Part shown: positions 10,548-13,247 of the stretch, in pieces
Layout: every line of letters starts with the position of its first letter
Position numbering within the stretch: the first letter of the stretch is position 1
DNA from: Pavlovales sp. CCMP2436
Taxonomy: Eukaryota; Haptophyta; Pavlovophyceae; Pavlovales
NCBI GenBank assembly: GCA_026770615.1
Contig: MU631312.1
Coordinates: 580,154-593,400 of the forward strand
Length of the DNA stretch: 13,247 bases
Reading direction: 5' to 3'
The notes under the pieces: model-generated
The model's database searches: none
Seen by the model: only the letters and a program-made list of their open reading frames with translations
Told to the model about the DNA's origin: nothing
Made by a program: the position numbers and the translations under genes

Positions 10548-13219
10548 AGCAACAGCAAGAACAAAGCCGACAACAGTAGTAATAATAATTAAAAGAACGA
10601 ACTCACCGACCACAGGGATCTCTAAAGGTGCATCCACCCCCCCCTCCCCCCTTTATTCTTTTCTTTTTTGTCAAAATAATTGGAGTAGTCGTAGCATTTG
10701 CAGTAGTCGTAATCGTAAGGTAAGCGAGAAAAAAGGAGTTACCAGCTGGGAATTACTCACCGAGCGAGTGCGGAGAGCTCCAAGTCCAGGCACGTTACAC
10801 AAATATTCGTAATAATAATAATAACCGTAAAAATATAAGAACATTATACCAGTAATCGCAAATAAAGATTTCGACGAAAGTAAATTGATGAGAATGAGAA
10901 CTAAGCGATATAGATACCTAGCGAGAGCAGGGAGCTCGAACGGTTCCGCCAACACGTCCAGGTGCATTGCACGCTCCTTCAGCCGGTAGTTCAGCAAATT
11001 AATGGCGCGCAACTGCTCGAGAGTGGACATGGCCTGTGTGTGTGGTGTGGGCGTGTGTGTGTGGCGGCGGTGGTGTGTGTGTGTGTGTGTGTGTGTGATG
11101 GTGTGTGTGTATGTGTGTGTGTGTGGTGGTGGTGGTGTGTGTGAGGGGTGGGGTGGGAGGGGGGGGGGAGGGGGGGTAGTAGCTCAGCAAAGCTCAACAA
11201 ATTGCTCGAGGCGTGGACAGGGCTATTCAAAAAGAAAGGCCGGTTAGCATCATGGTTTAAGGTCAGGGTTGGTGAATTTGGGGTGTAGGGGGAGGGGAGG
11301 GGATGTAGGGTTGAGTTAGGTTGGGGCTAGAGTTAGTCCCCTAAGGAGGTCATTGGCTAGGGAAGGGGTGTGGCCAGTATTATTATTGTTCCTACTACTG
11401 TCTAGCGCCATAGAGCACACTTACACATATGCGACACATGACGGAGAGTGACATAGGTTGGTCTGAATGCCCGGGAATTTATGAGATTCAATTTTTTTGA
11501 ATGCCCGGGAATTTATGAGATTCAATTTTTTTTTTGCCGAAGGTGCAGTCATGCAAAATATGAAAGACCCCCAGATCACGCAATACAATATGATCATACA
11601 ACAAACGAGGTTGATCATCATAATCATAATCATCGTATACGTCAAATATGTCTGTATAGAGATGCGCATCTGTCTCCTCCAGGCTGCAGTTCAATCGAGC
11701 GGCTTAAACGACCAAATCGCATTTTATTGATGACGAGATTTATAAGTTTGAATAAAATCATATTGACACACCTCCTCAAGGCTGCAGTTGAATTGCGCGG
11801 CCGCCACCCCCAAGTCACATGCGTAGGCCAGCTCCTTGGTGAGCTTGCCGTTGCGCAGCAAAAAGCCAATCAAGGGCGAATTCGCAGAGACCTGTTTGAA
11901 AAAGGGTGCGAGTTGCGATCAGGGATCTTAAAGTCGAACAGGGTCGATTGGGGAGATTCATCTAGAATCATAATCATAACAATAACATTTGTAATCGGGA
12001 AGCTTCCCGTCGCGCAGCAGGAAGGCAATTACATGCAAATTTGCAGACCTGGTGGTAAGAGTGGGGTGGGGTTGGGGGGGGGGAGGAGGGGGAGGTTAGT
12101 CGGTTCATTATTAAATATTTACACACGAACCTGTTGGCGATAGAGTTCATACCAATTTTTGTTTTGTTCTTGAACTTTCAGGTAGTGGAAGCAGGCAGTG
12201 GGAGCAGGGGGGGGGGCATAAGGGGGGGGGGGCAGAGAGCCCTCACCTCCTCCGGCGTGCCTCCCGCACCCGGATTTAAAAAGGTGATCTCCACCGTGCC
12301 CCTTACGTCCGGCCGCCTCAGCGCGTACGTGCACCGTAGCAGCTCACCCTCCGCCGCGGCTGCAGCTGCGCACGCAGCTTTAGACGCGCCGCTGCCGCCA
12401 CTGCCACCCGCAGAAGCAGACTCATAGTCAAAGCCAGAGCAAGTGGCTGAGCCCGCTGCGGCAACGGAAGGTGTGCTAAGCGCGCTTAGGGGCTCAGACC
12501 CCTCCAGCAGTGCGATCACAGTCTCAATCGTCTCCTGTTGTTGTTGGTAGGATCCAACGGGGGGGGGTCAGCCCTCGAGGAGCGTCGTCAGTGTCATCGT
12601 TTCCTGTTCTTATTGTTGTTGTTCTTCTTGGTGTTGTTGGCAATAGGAGTAGGAGTAATGGTAGTATTAGTAGGAGGAATGATAATAGTGGCATAATAAG
12701 TACAATCAAAAATCAAAATAACAGATTCAACATAAACACACACACACACACACATACACACCTCCGTCATATCGAGTTCTGTCGCCATCCCTACAGGTCG
12801 CAGCAGCACAGGCCGGGGGAGCGCGCCCGAACGCTTCTGTTTCTCGAACACTGCGGCCAGGAGCCTGTCACAGTAGGAATGTTGCGATAGGAGTGTTGCG
12901 TGTGTCTGATCAGCCTCAAAGGTGGGGACGGTATCCCGTATCCGTGTGCTGTGAAAAAGTCCCCTGGCCCGAGTGGTTGTCAACGCTCAGGTCCGGTGAA
13001 GACCCGTCAGGGGACAGACGCACTTCTGGATATTTACGCACATAGGTAGGGTGGAGGCTTTGGAAGTCGCACTTCAAAAAGACAAGACAGTCACCTGCCC
13101 ACTGCCGCCCCATCAACTGCCGCAGAGTGTGCCCTGCTGCTGAGCCACACTCTGTCCGATTCGTCGAAGAAAGCAACACACGTTCCGCCCTTCCCGTCGC
13201 GGCCCGCCCTACCGGTCTC
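8889..13219 (-). CDS. RecQ DNA helicase, RECQL4-like (C-terminal part, 9 exons)
   Basis: Minus-strand spliced gene running in from the right edge. Exons in transcription order are 13219-13095, 12948-12762, 12534-12247, 11891-11772, 11033-10918, 10085-9983, 9882-9729, 9482-9376 and 9116-8889. All introns are GT-AG, all eight phases fit, and the sum is 1428 bases (475 residues plus stop). The fragment opens with ETGRAGRDG, helicase motif VI of RecQ proteins. Residues 88-117 (ending ELDMTEETIETVIALLEG) and the C-terminus (LHGMDRPSFPAKTW, then YWGKF and VPFEQLLKLA) recall the conserved tail of RECQL4. No HRDC domain is seen. RecQ enzymes are ATP-dependent 3'-5' helicases acting in replication and repair in the nucleus. 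Low-complexity Ala/Gly/Ser inserts lie at 126-168 and about 330-352. Plant RECQ5-type proteins are the main alternative subfamily. Helicase motifs 0-V lie outside the window. Confidence 0.9.
9117..9375 (-). other. Last RecQ intron
   Basis: 259 bases with a GT microsatellite (9161-9182), a G run (9246-9256) and an AC microsatellite (9281-9296) on the plus strand. No exon copy is clearly recognisable, though the exon end GCTAAGCTG resembles the next exon's GCTGTAAACTG. Confidence 0.65.
9376..9482 (-). CDS. RecQ helicase exon CTLGNDIRVQ...
   Basis: Acceptor GAGTAGCAG, donor AAGCTG|GTACTG, phase 1 in and phase 0 out. It encodes CTLGNDIRVQATHLKAAYAA, then IQIFVNSHQHSQAKL. It sits where RECQL4 has a DIRxFL-type segment just before the HG..P.(Y/F)PA tail. 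It has no strong motif of its own and is supported mainly by splice sites and phase. Confidence 0.7.
9595..9618 (-). repeat. Partial copy of the CTLGNDIR exon 5' edge
   Basis: Minus strand GGGCTGCGCGCTGGGCAAGG matches the real AGGCTGCACGCTGGGCAACG. It lies 136 bases upstream; the AG before it is not preserved. Confidence 0.65.
9729..9882 (-). CDS. RecQ helicase exon with Gly-rich linker
   Basis: Acceptor CCCCAAAG after a 12-base C run, donor CCGCAG|GTGAGT, phase 0 in, phase 1 out. It encodes GLLAAELAAYFQSGASGEP, then a Gly/Ser-rich linker, then ACVPAPTNPPPAG. The 100-base intron before it is the shortest in the window. A 10-base C run inside the exon is error-prone, but the present length keeps the frame. 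Confidence 0.75.
9983..10085 (-). CDS. RecQ helicase exon ALTSALRARDGLESQ...
   Basis: Acceptor CGCACAG after C runs, donor GGCAAG|GTTTGC. The first base completes AGG (R279), followed by ALTSALRARDGLESQRVHRL, then YDMMGRAAAPGAGK, phase 0 out. ARDxLESQRVxRLY resembles the RARE-QALARL type helix of RECQL4. Confidence 0.82.
10301..10343 (-). repeat. Partial copy of the ARDGLESQ exon, acceptor-like AG kept
   Basis: Minus strand GAAAG|GCCCTCGCCTCCGCCCTG, then CGCGCTAGGGATGGCCTGGA and GTCC is nearly identical to the real exon start (GCCCTCACCTCCGCCCTG, CGCGCTAGGGACGGCCTGGA, GTCC). It is one of the least diverged copies and lies 258 bases upstream of the real exon. Confidence 0.9.
10488..10555. repeat. 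CAG/CAA trinucleotide repeat
   Basis: AGCAGCATCAACAGCAGCAG followed by about twelve CAA units. The minus-strand poly-Leu frame over it is an artefact. Confidence 0.95.
10607..10634 (-). repeat. Possible further copy of the same exon 3' edge, donor kept
   Basis: Minus strand GTGCACCTTTAGAGATCCCTG, with the first 20 bases matching loosely, and TGGTCG|GTGAGT. More diverged than the copy at 10761-10790. Confidence 0.45.
10761..10790 (-). repeat. Partial copy of the ELPALA exon 3' edge, consensus donor
   Basis: Minus strand CCTGGACTTGGAGCTCTCCG and CACTCGCTCG|GTGAGT matches the real CACCTGGACGTG, CGAGCTCCCTG and CTCTCGCTAG|GTATCT with an internal deletion. The copy's GTGAGT is a better donor consensus than the real site. 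Confidence 0.7.
10918..11033 (-). CDS. RecQ helicase exon AMSTLEQLRAINLL...
   Basis: Acceptor ACACACAG, donor CTCGCTAG|GTATCT, phase 0 in, phase 2 out. It encodes AMSTLEQLRAINLLNYRLKE, then RAMHLDVLAEPFELPALA; a charged amphipathic, helix-like segment. Confidence 0.82.
11035..11176. repeat. GT microsatellite and G-rich tract beside an acceptor
   Basis: (GT)n with GGT interruptions, then G runs to 11176. On the sense strand this is (CA)n and C tracts, ending in ACACACAG|GCC, so the repeat occupies the polypyrimidine position. Confidence 0.9.
11177..11222 (-). repeat. Partial copy of the MSTLEQL exon 5' edge, acceptor-like AG
   Basis: Minus strand AATAG|CCCTGTCCACGCCTCGAGCA, then TTTGTTGAG and GCTGAGCTAC, corresponds to real ACAG|GCCATGTCCACTCTCGAGCA, then ATTTGCTGAACTAC, with a gap between the blocks. 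It lies 189 bases upstream of the real exon and is directly followed by C runs. Confidence 0.75.
11465..11532. repeat. 34-bp perfect tandem duplication
   Basis: GAATGCCCGGGAATTTATGA and the following bases to a T run occur twice back to back (11465-11498 and 11499-11532), with the T run extended after the second. Confidence 0.95.
11674..11704 (-). repeat. Partial copy of the SLEE exon 3' edge, donor lost
   Basis: Minus strand CGATTGAACTGCAGCCTGGA and GGAG|ACAG matches the real CGCAATTCAACTGCAGCCTTGA and GGAG|GTGTGT. It lies about 98 bases downstream of the real edge, with AC in place of the donor GT. Confidence 0.8.
11772..11891 (-). CDS. RecQ helicase exon VSANSPLIG...SLEE
   Basis: Forty codons, phase 0 at both ends; acceptor TTCAAACAG, donor GAGGAG|GTGTGT. 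It encodes VSANSPLIGFLLRNGKLTKE, then LAYACDLGVAAAQF and NCSLEE, compatible with a helical segment of the RECQL4 C-terminal region. Confidence 0.8.
11892..12246 (-). other. RecQ intron between 12247 and 11891
   Basis: 355 bases. Holds three G-rich runs on the plus strand (12074-12083, 12207-12216, 12222-12232), which are C runs in the transcript, and a copy of the downstream exon's 5' edge at 11995-12048. Confidence 0.75.
11995..12048 (-). repeat. Partial copy of the VSANSPLIG exon 5' edge, acceptor kept
   Basis: Minus strand CACCAG|GTCTGCAAATTTGC, then CTTCCTGCTGCGCGACGGGA and AGCTTCCC, matches the real AACAG|GTCTCTGCGAATTCGC, CTTTTTGCTGCGCAACGGCA and AGCTCACC. It lies 157 bases upstream of the real acceptor. 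Confidence 0.85.
12247..12534 (-). CDS. RecQ helicase exon with Ala/Gly/Ser insert
   Basis: Acceptor CAACAACAG, donor GAGGAG|GTGAGG, phase 0 at both ends, 96 codons. It begins ETIETVIALLEGSEPL, then a 43-residue low-complexity stretch (residues 126-168, including AAAAAA), then LLRCTYALRRPDVRGTVEIT and FLNPGAG. The ETIETVIALLE helix followed by LLRCTYALRR resembles RECQL4-type sequence split by the insert. Confidence 0.85.
12560..12603 (-). repeat. Partial copy of the ETIETV exon 5' edge, acceptor kept
   Basis: On the minus strand, AAGAACAG|GAAACGATGACACTGACG and then CTCGAGGGCTGACCCC matches the real edge ACAACAG|GAGACGATTGAGACTGTG and CTGGAGGGGTCTGAGCCCC. It lies 69 bases upstream (5') of the real exon. 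Confidence 0.8.
12735..12761. repeat. CA/TG microsatellite abutting a donor site
   Basis: (CA)n on the plus strand. On the sense strand the donor GGAG|GTGTGTATGTGTGTG is part of the repeat, so length change could affect splicing. Confidence 0.85.
12762..12948 (-). CDS. RecQ helicase exon (post-helicase region)
   Basis: Acceptor TTTTTCACAG with a clear pyrimidine tract; donor ACGGAG|GTGTGT leading directly into a CA/TG microsatellite. Residues 42-104 include YCDRLLAAVFEKQ and LPRPVLLRPVGMATELDMTE, similar to the RECQL4 stretch preceding its ETIE-like helix. Confidence 0.85.
13095..13219 (-). CDS. RecQ helicase exon with motif VI
   Basis: First visible exon. The acceptor GCGCGCGCAG comes after an 18-base C run (sense strand), the donor is GGGCAG|GTGACT, phase 2. 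It encodes ETGRAGRDGKGGTCVAFF and on to DGAAVG. The two arginines of GRAGRDG complete the ATPase site in RecQ helicases. Confidence 0.92.
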
Positions 13220-13229
13220 CTGCGCGCGC

Positions 13230-13247
13230 GGGGGGGGGGGGGGGGGG
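13230..13247. repeat. G run at the window end (C run upstream of acceptor on sense strand)
   Basis: At least 18 G on plus. On the sense strand of the RecQ gene it is a C tract ending 10 bases before the first visible exon. The window is cut inside it. Confidence 0.9.

Larger units (their letters stand above)
10086..10917 (-). other. RecQ intron between 10918 and 10085
   Basis: 832 bases. It contains two copies of the preceding exon's 3' edge (10761-10790 and 10607-10634), a CAA/CAG repeat (10488-10555), a copy of the next exon (10301-10343), and C runs (10094-10113 as G on plus) just before the acceptor. Confidence 0.75.
11034..11771 (-). other. RecQ intron between 11772 and 11033
   Basis: 738 bases. 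Contents: the exon-edge copies at 11674-11704 and 11177-11222, a 34-bp perfect tandem duplication (11465-11532), a G-rich stretch (11271-11345), and GT/G-rich repeats next to the acceptor. No independent gene seen. Confidence 0.75.

Noticed and set aside
10962..11247. Frames rich in HTHT or CVCVWWW on both strands
   Set aside because: Translations of the GT/CA microsatellite beside the RecQ acceptor.
11271..11345. Interstitial telomere-like sequence
   Set aside because: G-rich with scattered TAGGG and TTAGG, but no regular TTTAGGG or TTAGGG array.

Overview
This window looks like nuclear DNA of a eukaryote, most likely a microalga. The green-algal lineage is plausible but unproven. Two spliceosomal genes can be rebuilt from exons with GT-AG borders whose phases fit at every junction. 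Their introns are full of simple repeats, long C runs and degenerate copies of the neighbouring exon edges. Both genes are cut by the window edges, so neither promoter nor start codon is present.

Layout. (1) 28-3623, + strand: the last six visible exons of an MFS sugar porter of the vacuolar glucose / D-xylose-proton symporter-like type (174 residues, TM8 to the C-terminus). (2) 3624-5603: intergenic DNA with short tandem repeats, a GGTCGC-type minisatellite, and a 155-bp TA-flanked inverted-repeat element (MITE-like) at 5222-5376. (3) 5604-7936: a probable 5'-truncated non-LTR retrotransposon copy. It carries a 557-codon ORF with a CCHC zinc finger of the kind found at the end of LINE polyproteins and a C-terminal OTU-like cysteine protease domain. 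It ends in an AATAAA/A-rich tail and is bracketed by a 14-bp direct repeat. (4) 7951-8888: GC-rich DNA with unassigned open frames and a 45-bp tandem duplication. (5) 8889-13219, - strand: the last nine exons of a RecQ DNA helicase, from motif VI (ETGRAGRDG) to a C-terminus resembling RECQL4. The two host genes are convergent, with the mobile elements between them.

The most unusual signal is architectural. In both genes most introns contain truncated, diverged copies of the adjacent exon's edge, often with a splice-site-like AG or GT still attached. Copies of an exon's 5' edge lie upstream of it and copies of its 3' edge lie downstream, as expected if local tandem duplications across exon-intron junctions built up the introns. 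In addition, intronic C runs sit almost always on the sense strand, so they appear as C runs in the + gene and as G runs in the - gene. Several lie in the polypyrimidine position just before acceptors.

The two host genes have no evident functional link (sugar transport versus DNA replication/repair). No CRISPR array, rRNA, tRNA or prokaryotic operon structure was seen.
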